Positions 8,170 to 15,937 of a stretch of 37,865 nt of DNA are shown in pieces; within the stretch, counting starts at the first letter, position 1; the number at the start of each line of letters is the position of its first letter. The notes beneath the pieces were generated by a model. The model ran no database searches. It was not told where the DNA came from and was given only the letters and a program-made list of their open reading frames with translations. Source of the stretch: Collinsella sp. (lineage in GTDB: Bacteria; Actinomycetota; Coriobacteriia; Coriobacteriales; Coriobacteriaceae); contig JAHYYL010000016.1 in NCBI GenBank assembly GCA_019424965.1, positions 11,013-48,877 on the forward strand, read 5' to 3'. The translations under genes were made by a program, and so were the position numbers.

Positions 8170-10239
8170 ATGTCTTCCCAGATGACGGTTATTATCGCCG
8201 GTATCGTGCTGGTTGTGGCCATCGTGGTCGCACTGGTCATCATGCGTCGCGGCGATTCTCGTTTTACCTACGATACGCAGCATGGGACGGCCCCGCGCGC
8301 CACCGAGGGCGAGGGCAATACCGCGGCGACCGCCTTTAAGGGCCGCTTCTCCATCCTCACCACGGGTGTGGGCGCGATGTTCGCGGCGCTTGCCGTCAAG
8401 CTGTGGGGCATGCAGATGGTCTCGTCGGACTATTACGAAAAGCAGGCTAATAGCAATCAGACGCGCACCGTTACCACACCCGCTGTGCGCGGCCGCATCC
8501 TCGACCGCAATGGCGTGGCGCTTGTCCAGAACCGTCCCTCACTTGCTGTCGTGGCCTACCGCGACCTTGCCGAGGATGAGGTTCTGGTTCGCCATCTTGC
8601 CAACGTGCTCGGTATGCCCTACGTGGCGGTGCTGCGCAATATTCAGGACAATTCCGAGGGCGCTCAGAGCCTGCATACCATCGCGACGGACGTCCGTCGC
8701 TCCACGGTTGCCTATATTCAGGAGCACGCCGGCGAGTTCCCGGGCGTCAAGATTGCCGAGCGTACCGAGCGCCAGTATCCATATGGCGAGACGGCATGCC
8801 ATATCTTGGGCTATACCGGCACCATTACCTCCGAGCAGCTCGAGGCCCAGAATAAGAAAACCTCTGGTGATGATGATGCTTCTGCTGGCCGGATTACGTA
8901 CCAGTCGGGCGATATCGTGGGCCAGGCGGGTGTTGAGAGCTACTACGAAAACCTGCTGCAGGGTATTCGTGGCGAGCAGACCGTCAAGGTCGATGCCTCG
9001 GGCAATGTGACCGGTCAGGCCGGCGCCGTGCCCGCCAAGGCCGGCTCCGACATTAAGCTCACGCTCGATCTTAAGATCCAACAGGCCTGTGAGACGGCGC
9101 TGGCGAGCGCCATCGAGCTTGCCAAGACCACTGGCTACAGCAATGCCGGCAACGGCGCTGTGGTGTGTCTCGATCCCAACAATGGCGAGATCCTGGGCAT
9201 GGCGAGCGAGCCCAAGTTCGATCCGTCCGTCTTTATCGGCGGCGTCTCAAATGACGTGTGGACCGAGCTCAATGATGACAAGGGTTCGCACCCGCTGCTC
9301 AACCGCGCCATTAGCGGACAGTACATGTCGGCCTCGACCATCAAGCCGCTCTCGGCACTGGCCGGTCTTGAGTTTGGAACCTACACTTCAACGCAGACAA
9401 CCAACTGCACGGGCTATTGGACGGGCCTGGGCAAGGCTTGGGGCAAGCGCTGCTGGCTGACGTCTGGCCACGGCACCATGACGCTGCAGTCGGGTATCGC
9501 CAACTCGTGCGACCCCGTCTTCTACGACATGGGCAAGGCCTTCTTTTATGACGAGCAACATTCCGAGGGCCTGCAGGAGGTCTTTCGTCGCTGGGGCCTA
9601 GGCAAGACCTGCGGTATCGATCTGCCGAGTGAGGGCGCGGGCCGTATTCCCGATGCCGAGTGGAAAGAGTCGTACTTTACCGACGCCTCTGCCGAGGACC
9701 GCAAGTGGAATGCCGGCGATATGACCAACATTGCCATCGGCCAAGGCGACATCCTGGTGACGCCCCTGCAGATGGCGTGCGCCTATATGGGTCTTGCCAA
9801 CGGCGGCAAACAGTACGTGCCTCACGTGTTTTTGTCTGCCGTGTCGCGCGATGGCGACGGCGATGCCTATAAGTACAACGGCAAGGGCAAGAAGAAGCGC
9901 CTGGAGGCCAAGATCAACAGCGATTCGGATTTGACTCTTGTTCGCAACGGCATGCACGACGTGATTTACACGGCATCGACGTCCCTGGCGGCTCACTTTG
10001 GCACCCTGACGCCGCAGGTGTACGGCAAGTCGGGCACGGGCGAGAAAAGCGGCGAGGACGAATACGCGTGGTTCTGCGCCTATGCACCGGCCGATGATCC
10101 CAAGTATGTCATCGCTACTGTCCTGGAGCAGGGCGGCGGTGGCTCAGATACCGCGATGCATGTCGTGCGCGACGTGCTCGGCGTGATTTATGACGAGCCC
10201 GATACCTCTTCGGCCTCGGGCGATTCTTCGGTTCGATAG
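8170..10239 (+). CDS. mrdA: Penicillin-binding protein 2 (elongasome transpeptidase)
   Basis: Class B penicillin-binding protein of 689 residues that cross-links new peptidoglycan in the lateral wall. Seen: the active-site tetrad STIK with Ser389 and Lys392, the second motif SCD at 446-448, and KSGTG at 620-624. The pedestal domain begins after residue 90 with RGRILDRNGVALVQNRP. Two hydrophobic segments precede it: one at residues 4-24, followed by RRG, and the usual anchor at about 60-78, joined by a polar linker. The family normally has one anchor. The ATG at 8170 has GGGGAGG upstream, so the extra segment is probably real. It sits 13 bases after mreD and nine before rodA. Confidence 0.95.
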   Translation: MSSQMTVIIAGIVLVVAIVVALVIMRRGDSRFTYDTQHGTAPRATEGEGNTAATAFKGRFSILTTGVGAMFAALAVKLWGMQMVSSDYYEKQANSNQTRTVTTPAVRGRILDRNGVALVQNRPSLAVVAYRDLAEDEVLVRHLANVLGMPYVAVLRNIQDNSEGAQSLHTIATDVRRSTVAYIQEHAGEFPGVKIAERTERQYPYGETACHILGYTGTITSEQLEAQNKKTSGDDDASAGRITYQSGDIVGQAGVESYYENLLQGIRGEQTVKVDASGNVTGQAGAVPAKAGSDIKLTLDLKIQQACETALASAIELAKTTGYSNAGNGAVVCLDPNNGEILGMASEPKFDPSVFIGGVSNDVWTELNDDKGSHPLLNRAISGQYMSASTIKPLSALAGLEFGTYTSTQTTNCTGYWTGLGKAWGKRCWLTSGHGTMTLQSGIANSCDPVFYDMGKAFFYDEQHSEGLQEVFRRWGLGKTCGIDLPSEGAGRIPDAEWKESYFTDASAEDRKWNAGDMTNIAIGQGDILVTPLQMACAYMGLANGGKQYVPHVFLSAVSRDGDGDAYKYNGKGKKKRLEAKINSDSDLTLVRNGMHDVIYTASTSLAAHFGTLTPQVYGKSGTGEKSGEDEYAWFCAYAPADDPKYVIATVLEQGGGGSDTAMHVVRDVLGVIYDEPDTSSASGDSSVR

Positions 10240-10248
10240 GAGGTTGCG

Positions 10249-11475
10249 ATGGATTTTTCTCCGGCGGATCTGTTCCGTTCAACCAAGACCGGCTCTCGCA
10301 GCAGCCTGGACCGCGTCAACAAGCAACTTTCGGCCTCGCGCGGCACGTTTCGCCAAAAGGTGCATATCGGTGTGCTCGTGGCTACAGTGGCGCTCGTCGC
10401 CTACGGTGCCATCATTATCTGGTCGGCTTCGCAGTTTAAGGCCGATGCCTCGTTCTCACGTCATCTTCTGGGAATTGGCATCGGGGCGGTGCTGGCGGTG
10501 CTGGTCTGGCGTACCGACCTGCGCGGTATTTCCAATTTCTCGACGGCGTTGCTCGTCATCGACCTGATCGTGATCTTCTCGCCCAAGATTCCGGGTCTGT
10601 CCTATACGGGCGGTCTGGGCATGACGGGCTGGATCAAGATCCCCGGTATCGGCTTGACATTCCAGCCGGTCGAGCTTGCCAAGCTCATCACCATCTTCTT
10701 TATCGCCACGCTTGGCTCGCAGTATAACGGCCGCATCGATACCGTTCGCGACTACGTCAAGCTCTGCGGCATGCTGTCCATCCCGTTTTTGGCCGTCGTT
10801 GCCATGGGCGACCTGGGCTCGGGCCTGGTCGTGCTGGTCTCGGGCGCCATCGTCATCTGCATGAGCGGTGCGCGCCGCGAATGGGTGCTGTCGACCCTGG
10901 CCCTGCTTGTGGGCCTGGTGGCCCTCGTCCTGGCGCTCGATTCGGTCTTTGATTCGTTGCTCGGCCACGATGTGCTCATCAAGCAGTATCAGATGAACCG
11001 CCTGACGGTCTTTATCGACCCCGATAATGCCGATTCGGACGATGCCTACAACCTGCAGCAGTCGCTTATCGCCGTTGGCTCGGGCGGCTTCTTTGGTAAG
11101 GGTTTGGGCCATGCGACGCAGTCGGCCGGCGGCTTTCTTCCTGAGTTCCACACCGACTTTGTCTTCGCCTTCCTATCCGAGACCTTTGGCTTTTGCGGTT
11201 CCTTTTTGCTCCTGTGCCTCTACGTGCTGCTGATCTTTTCGACGATTCGCGTCGCCTTTAAGTGTGAGTCGCTGTTCTTGCGTCTTTCGTGTGTGGGCAT
11301 CGTTGGCATGTGGGCGTTCCAGACCTTCGAAAACATCGGCATGTGCATCGGCATGATGCCGATTACCGGTATTCCGCTACCGTTTATTAGCTTCGGTTCG
11401 TCTTCGATGATGATTCAGCTGCTGACGGTGGGTATCGTACAATCCATATGGCGGCATCGTTCTGGCGCCGCGTAA
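10249..11475 (+). CDS. rodA: Peptidoglycan glycosyltransferase RodA (SEDS family)
   Basis: Multi-pass membrane protein of 408 residues that polymerises lipid II into glycan strands with PBP2. Seen: about ten hydrophobic helices, the conserved loop FLPEFHTDFVFAF, whose Asp corresponds to the catalytic acid of SEDS enzymes, and the C-terminal signature GIPLPFISFGSSS. The position directly after PBP2 favours RodA over the division paralogue FtsW. The start is ATG 10249 with AGGAGG five bases upstream. The segment after the catalytic loop reads SETFGFCG, where many members have an EE pair before the Gly. This is a mild variation. Confidence 0.95.
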   Translation: MDFSPADLFRSTKTGSRSSLDRVNKQLSASRGTFRQKVHIGVLVATVALVAYGAIIIWSASQFKADASFSRHLLGIGIGAVLAVLVWRTDLRGISNFSTALLVIDLIVIFSPKIPGLSYTGGLGMTGWIKIPGIGLTFQPVELAKLITIFFIATLGSQYNGRIDTVRDYVKLCGMLSIPFLAVVAMGDLGSGLVVLVSGAIVICMSGARREWVLSTLALLVGLVALVLALDSVFDSLLGHDVLIKQYQMNRLTVFIDPDNADSDDAYNLQQSLIAVGSGGFFGKGLGHATQSAGGFLPEFHTDFVFAFLSETFGFCGSFLLLCLYVLLIFSTIRVAFKCESLFLRLSCVGIVGMWAFQTFENIGMCIGMMPITGIPLPFISFGSSSMMIQLLTVGIVQSIWRHRSGAA

Positions 11476-11493
11476 CCGCTGGAGGGGTTTGCT

Positions 11494-12423
11494 ATGAAAA
11501 TTCCCGTAGATAAGCTGACCCGCGCTTTTAAGATGGGCGCGTCCGTTAAGAAGGATTCCGATACGCCGGTGCGCGTCTCGGTCTATCTGGATTCGTCCGC
11601 CTCGCGCTTTCTTGCTGAGACGGTGCGTGACGCCTTTGTGCCGCAGACGACCTCGGGCATTGTGCGCGTCGAGCGTCTGGGGGAGGAGCGAATTGCTCCA
11701 AAGACCGATACCGATGTGGTACTGGTGCTCTCGTGTGGTTCCGACCGCCTGGAGAGTGCCGTGCAGGAGCTCGTGATCGCCGGCGCGCCCGTGTGCGTGC
11801 TTGCCGAGTCTGCTGTGGAGGTGCCGTTTATCGAGGAGTCCACGCCCATGCTCGGCGTGGTGGCGGCAACCGATAAGACGTATCTGCTCGAGACGCTTGC
11901 CCGCTGGATTCTCGATCGCACCGAAAAGGAAACGGCTTTTGCGGCGAACTTTGCCTTCATGCGCATCGCGGCGGCCAATCGTATCATCACCTCGTGCGCG
12001 CTCACCAATATGGCGACCGGTGCGCTGGTGTTTTTGCCGGGCGCCGATTATCCCGTTATGGCGCTGGCGCAGGTGGGCATGCTCTTTGAGCTCGCTGCCG
12101 TCTTTGGACGCGGCATTAAGCCTGAGCGCGGCTACGAGGTCGCTGGCGTGCTTGCCGGCGGTCTTGTGATCCGCGCGGTCACCCGCGCGCTCGTCAAGCA
12201 GACGCCGCATATTGGGTTTGCCGTTAAGGCGCTCACTGCTGCTGCGGGCACCTATGGCATGGGCCGTGCGCTCGTTTCGCTCTACGAGCGCGATGTCGAC
12301 TACAGCCGTGCCAACGAGGTGGTCACTGCCACGTTCTCCCGCGTTCGCGATCTGGTGACCACGGTCGCGGGTGCTACCCGTCCTATGGCGTCCTACCAAG
12401 ACGCATCCGATCTCGCTGCTTAG
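11494..12423 (+). CDS. DUF697-like membrane-associated protein of unknown function
   Basis: A protein of 309 residues. The first 140 look like an alpha/beta Rossmann-type domain (strands around residues 28, 75 and 103; DVVLVLSCGS), but no P-loop or DxxG motif is visible, so it is not an active GTPase. Residues 155-265 hold three or four hydrophobic helices rich in Ala, Gly and Leu, with a pattern (ALVFLPGADYPVMALAQVGM, then YG/FGRG) that resembles DUF697, a domain often attached to Era-like GTPases. The start is ATG 11494 with GGAGGGG upstream. It lies 18 bases after rodA in the elongation operon and 10 before the radical-SAM gene. A link to wall growth or division-site control is possible from position only. 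Confidence 0.75.
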   Translation: MKIPVDKLTRAFKMGASVKKDSDTPVRVSVYLDSSASRFLAETVRDAFVPQTTSGIVRVERLGEERIAPKTDTDVVLVLSCGSDRLESAVQELVIAGAPVCVLAESAVEVPFIEESTPMLGVVAATDKTYLLETLARWILDRTEKETAFAANFAFMRIAAANRIITSCALTNMATGALVFLPGADYPVMALAQVGMLFELAAVFGRGIKPERGYEVAGVLAGGLVIRAVTRALVKQTPHIGFAVKALTAAAGTYGMGRALVSLYERDVDYSRANEVVTATFSRVRDLVTTVAGATRPMASYQDASDLAA

Positions 12424-12433
12424 GGGTTTTCCG

Positions 12434-14311
12434 TTGCGCGTTCCGTATCAAGACTGTTTTCATTTAATTGAGCCGCTGCTCGCCAAGGTCGAAAAGCCGA
12501 GTCGCTATATCGATCACGAGTGGGGCACGCTTTCAAAGGCCGATGCCGACTACCGTTGCTGCCTGATCTATCCGGATGTGTACGAGGTCGGTTTGCCCAA
12601 CCAGGGCATCGCCATCCTCTACAACATCCTTAACCAGGCCGAGGGCATCTCCTGCGAGCGTGGCTATGTGCCGTGGCCCGATATGGGTGACGCCATGCGC
12701 GAGGCGGGCATTCCGCTGCTCTCGCTCGAGGGTGCAGCGCCGGTCGCTTCGTTTGATATCGTCGGTCTGCATGTGCCGCACGAGATGGCGGTGACGAACT
12801 TCCTCGAGGCTCTCGACCTCGCTGGCATTCCGCTGTTGGCGGCCGACAGAGGCGAAGACGACCCCATCATCATCGCCGGCGGTCCCTCGGTGTACAACCC
12901 TGAGCCGTACGCGGCCTTCTTCGATGCCATCCTCATCGGCGAGGGCGAGGAATCGCTGCTCGAGACCTGCCAGCTGCATCGCCGCCTGCGTGACGAAGGA
13001 GTCCCGCGCGCGCAGATTGTTGAGCAGCTTGCATCTATTGCCGGCAACTACGTGCCGTCGCTCTATGAGGTTCGTCACGATGAGCCCTGCTCGCCGCATG
13101 GCTACACCGTGCCGCGTGAGGGCAAGGATGCTCCGGTCGTGGTCTACAAGCGCGTCGTCGAGGATTTCGGCGCCACGAATCCGCTGTCGCAGTCGTGTGT
13201 ACCCTATGCGCAGCTGGTCCACGACCGCCTGTCTATTGAGATCCTGCGTGGCTGCGCCCGCGGCTGTCGTTTTTGCCAGGCCGGCATGACGTATCGCCCG
13301 GTGCGCGAGCGCTCGGCCGACCAGATCGTCTCGTCGGTGATTCAGGGTTTGGAAAAGACCGGCTATGACGAGGTGTCGCTGACCTCGCTCTCCACGACCG
13401 ACCACTCCTGCATTCGCGACGTGCTCGGCAGGCTCAACCGTCGCCTGGAGGATACGGGTATTCGCGTGTCTATTCCGTCGCAGCGCCTGGATTCGTTTGG
13501 CGTGGATATGGCCGAGTCGGTCGCCGGCGAAAAGAAGGGCGGCCTGACGTTCGCACCCGAGGCCGGCAGCCAGCGCATGCGCGACATCATTAACAAGAAC
13601 GTGACCGAGGAGGACCTGGACCGTGCGGCCAAGGCGGCCTTCGAGGCCGGCTGGAACCGCATGAAGCTCTACTTTATGATGGGCCTTCCCGACGAGCGCG
13701 ACGAGGACATCGTGGCCATCGCCAATCTGGCCGATCACGTGCTGGAGCTCGGTCGTTCCGTGGTGCCCAAGGCTCGTCGCGGCTCGATCTCGGTGTCCAT
13801 CTCGGTTTCGGTGTTTATCCCCAAGGCTGCCACGCCGTTCCAGTGGTGCCCGCAGCTCGACTACGGCGACGTCAAGCGTCGCCAGAAGCTGCTTATCACG
13901 AGCGTTCGCAACCGTGCCGTCCGCGTGCATTACCACGATGCCGAGACCTCGCTCATCGAGGCCGCGCTGTCCCGCGCCGGGCGTGACATGACGCCCGTCA
14001 TCATCGATGCTTGGCGCGCTGGCTCTCGCTTTGACGCCTGGGTAGAGCATTTCTCGCTCGATAACTGGAAGGAGGCTGCTGCCAAAAACGGCATCGACCT
14101 CAATGAGCTCGTGCACCTGCCCTACGAGTTGGACTGGCGCCTGCCGTGGGAGCACGTGAGCCCCGGCTGCACGCGCGGCTTCCTCGAGCGCGAGTACCGT
14201 CGCTCGCTCGAGGGTGTCACGACTCCCGACTGCACCCGCATGTCGTGCACCGGCTGCGGAATCTGCCCCACGCTCCACGCCAAGAGTGTATTGATGGGTG
14301 ATCGCGCATGA
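12434..14311 (+). CDS. B12-binding-like radical SAM protein, TIGR03960 type
   Basis: Radical SAM enzyme of 625 residues. Seen: an N-terminal cobalamin-binding-like domain (about residues 40-200, with EVGLPNQGIAILYNILN and IIAGGPSVYNPEPYA), the iron-sulphur motif C274-x3-C278-x2-C281 inside RGCARGCRFCQ, and downstream radical-SAM strands (EVSLTSLSTTDHS, FAPEAGSQRMR). A Cys-rich end (CTGCGICP) could bind another cluster. The start TTG 12434 follows a G-rich SD and begins just before the family's conserved N-terminus. It overlaps the next gene by four bases (ATGA). This pair lies next to rplU-rpmA in many bacteria. A role in tRNA or ribosome modification is often guessed, but the reaction is unknown to me. 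Confidence 0.9.
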   Translation: MRVPYQDCFHLIEPLLAKVEKPSRYIDHEWGTLSKADADYRCCLIYPDVYEVGLPNQGIAILYNILNQAEGISCERGYVPWPDMGDAMREAGIPLLSLEGAAPVASFDIVGLHVPHEMAVTNFLEALDLAGIPLLAADRGEDDPIIIAGGPSVYNPEPYAAFFDAILIGEGEESLLETCQLHRRLRDEGVPRAQIVEQLASIAGNYVPSLYEVRHDEPCSPHGYTVPREGKDAPVVVYKRVVEDFGATNPLSQSCVPYAQLVHDRLSIEILRGCARGCRFCQAGMTYRPVRERSADQIVSSVIQGLEKTGYDEVSLTSLSTTDHSCIRDVLGRLNRRLEDTGIRVSIPSQRLDSFGVDMAESVAGEKKGGLTFAPEAGSQRMRDIINKNVTEEDLDRAAKAAFEAGWNRMKLYFMMGLPDERDEDIVAIANLADHVLELGRSVVPKARRGSISVSISVSVFIPKAATPFQWCPQLDYGDVKRRQKLLITSVRNRAVRVHYHDAETSLIEAALSRAGRDMTPVIIDAWRAGSRFDAWVEHFSLDNWKEAAAKNGIDLNELVHLPYELDWRLPWEHVSPGCTRGFLEREYRRSLEGVTTPDCTRMSCTGCGICPTLHAKSVLMGDRA

Positions 14312-15120
14312 GTGAGCGCCTGACCGACAACCCCACGCTCTTTAGGCTTCGTGTTCGCTATGGCAAGCGCGATCGCCTTAAGTACCTGGGCCATCTCGAA
14401 GTAATCCATACCATTGAGCGCATTGTGCGCCGTGCGGGACTTCCCTATGCCGTCACGCAGGGCTTCTCTCCGCACATGCGCGTGGGCTTCTCTTCGGCGC
14501 TACCGGTGGGCACGTCGTCGACCTGCGAGTGGTATGACCTGTTTATGACCGAGTTCGTGGCGCTCGACGAGGCGTTTGGGCGCCTGGCTGCGGCGTCTCC
14601 GGCCGATCTGGCGCCCATCGAGGCGGCGTACATCGACGTGCGCACGCCGGCGTTGACGGCGCAACTCACGCGTCTGTCGTATCGCATCGACCTGCACTTG
14701 GATCCCGAGGCGCCCGTAAGTGCCGACGAGGTGCGTCGTGCGATCGACACGCTGCGCGCGGACCATGGCATCGACTACGCGCGCGGCAAAAAGAGCAAGC
14801 GCTTGGATTTGGATCACACGCTCGTGGGCTATGAGCTCACGGCGGGGGAGCGCCCGGACCATTTGGTGCTCATGCTCGACACCCATGCCGACAACGAGGG
14901 CTCCATGCGTCCGGAAATTTTGCTTTCCGCTGCTGATGTTTTGTTGCAGGGCTTGACCCCGGGCGTGGATGCACCTATTGTTTCCACCGGTATGCAAGAC
15001 CTCGTGACCATCTGCTCCTACGATGTCGAGCGTCAGAATCAAGCATGCGAGGACGACGAGGGCCGACTCGTCAGCCCCATACCTGTGCGAACTTGTGGAT
15101 TTGCTCCACATACTCGTTGA
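14308..15120 (+). CDS. Radical-SAM-associated protein, TIGR03936 / DUF2344 type
   Basis: A 270-residue partner of the upstream radical SAM protein. Seen: the family N-terminus with RYGKRDRLKYLGHLEVIHTI, then AVTQGFSPHMRVGFSSALPVG near residues 50-72, both characteristic of DUF2344. The start codon overlaps the upstream stop (ATGA), so the two are translationally coupled and probably form one functional unit. In some bacteria this domain is fused to the radical SAM enzyme or precedes ribonuclease G; no rng gene is present here. No membrane segment. The last codons overlap the rplU promoter. Confidence 0.88.
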   Translation: MSERLTDNPTLFRLRVRYGKRDRLKYLGHLEVIHTIERIVRRAGLPYAVTQGFSPHMRVGFSSALPVGTSSTCEWYDLFMTEFVALDEAFGRLAAASPADLAPIEAAYIDVRTPALTAQLTRLSYRIDLHLDPEAPVSADEVRRAIDTLRADHGIDYARGKKSKRLDLDHTLVGYELTAGERPDHLVLMLDTHADNEGSMRPEILLSAADVLLQGLTPGVDAPIVSTGMQDLVTICSYDVERQNQACEDDEGRLVSPIPVRTCGFAPHTR

Positions 15121-15145
15121 CGGGGGTATTTTCGCCTGCTACTAT
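15117..15145 (+). promoter_or_regulatory. Promoter for rplU-rpmA
   Basis: TTGACG (15117-15122) and TACTAT (15140-15145) are exactly 17 bases apart. The -35 box overlaps the stop codon of the upstream gene. Transcription would start near 15152, giving a short leader of about 36 bases before rplU. Confidence 0.7.
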
Positions 15146-15187
15146 ATTCGGCTGTTGCACTAACTGATGCATGAAGGGCAAGTAAAC

Positions 15188-15562
15188 ATGTACGCAATCG
15201 TTAACACGGGCGGCAAGCAGTACAAGGTCGCCACCGACGATGTCATCACCGTCGAGAAGATCGAGGGCAATGAGGGCGACAAGGTCACCCTGCCGGTCAT
15301 CTTCCTCAACGATGGTAAGAAGATCGTCACCGATCCCGACAAGCTGGCCAAGGCCAAGGTTACCGCTCAGATCGTTGAGCAGTTCAAGGGCGAGAAGCAG
15401 CTGGTCTTCAAGTTCCACAAGCGTAAGCGCTATCGTCGTCTGAAGGGTCACCGTCAGCAGCTCACCAAGCTGAAGATCGTGAAGGTCCAGGCTACGTCCC
15501 GCGCCAAGAAGGCTGTCAAGGCAGAGGCCGAGGCTGTTGCCGAGGCTCCCGTCGCCGAGTAG
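15188..15562 (+). CDS. rplU: 50S ribosomal protein L21
   Basis: L21 binds 23S rRNA and helps early 50S assembly. Seen: the family start MYAIVNTGGKQYKV and the RNA-binding stretch FKFHKRKRYRRLKGHRQ near residues 75-92. I choose ATG 15188, which gives the canonical N-terminus and has GAAGGG nine bases upstream; an in-frame ATG 21 bases earlier only adds a non-conserved heptapeptide. The protein is 124 residues against roughly 103 in the family; the excess is a C-terminal tail of Lys, Ala, Glu and Val. It is followed by rpmA after 33 bases with no prp (ysxB) gene between them. Confidence 0.96.
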   Translation: MYAIVNTGGKQYKVATDDVITVEKIEGNEGDKVTLPVIFLNDGKKIVTDPDKLAKAKVTAQIVEQFKGEKQLVFKFHKRKRYRRLKGHRQQLTKLKIVKVQATSRAKKAVKAEAEAVAEAPVAE

Positions 15563-15595
15563 ATTACACTCGTAACGAAAGAGTAGGTATACACA

Positions 15596-15853
15596 ATGGC
15601 ACACAAAAAAGGACTCGGTTCCTCCCGTAATGGCCGTGACTCCCGCGGTCAGCGCCTTGGCACGAAGCGCTATGCCGGCCAGACGGTAACCACGGGCACG
15701 ATTCTCGTCCGTCAGCACGGCACGCACATCCACCCGGGTGAGAACGTTGGCCGTGGCAAGGACGACACGCTGTTCGCGCTGGTCGACGGTACCGTTGAGT
15801 TCCACAAGGGTATCAAGCACAGGGTCAGCGTACGCCCGCTCGCGAACGCGTAA
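15596..15853 (+). CDS. rpmA: 50S ribosomal protein L27
   Basis: L27 reaches into the peptidyl transferase centre with its N-terminal tail. The 85-residue product begins MAHKKGLGSSRNGRDS, so after Met removal the mature N-terminus is exposed directly. It lacks the cleavable extension found in Bacillota, in agreement with the absence of the Prp protease gene beside it. The conserved core GTKRYAGQTV and the HPGENVGRGKDDTLFAL stretch are intact. It is the last gene before a terminator-like hairpin that separates it from obg. Confidence 0.97.
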   Translation: MAHKKGLGSSRNGRDSRGQRLGTKRYAGQTVTTGTILVRQHGTHIHPGENVGRGKDDTLFALVDGTVEFHKGIKHRVSVRPLANA

Positions 15854-15878
15854 TTTACCCTTCATAGAGCACATATGT

Positions 15879-15921
15879 GGGAGGCACTTGAGTTTTAGGA
15901 TTCAAGGGTCTCCCTCTTTTT
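15879..15921 (+). terminator. Terminator or attenuator between rpmA and obg
   Basis: GGGAG (15879-15883) pairs with CTCCC (15910-15914). Inside, CTTGAG pairs with TTCAAG, with a weak internal loop between the two stem parts and the 8-base loop TTTTAGGA. A T run (15917-15921) follows. The obg SD AGGAGG begins three bases after the T run, so no promoter fits between, and obg probably depends on read-through. Confidence 0.75.
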
Positions 15922-15937
15922 GTAGGAGGCGATTCTG

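Noticed and set aside
12533..14278. Long minus-strand frame opposite the radical SAM gene, and a similar one at 16460-18070 opposite obg/nadD
   Set aside because: Both are shadows of well-supported genes with conserved motifs on the + strand.
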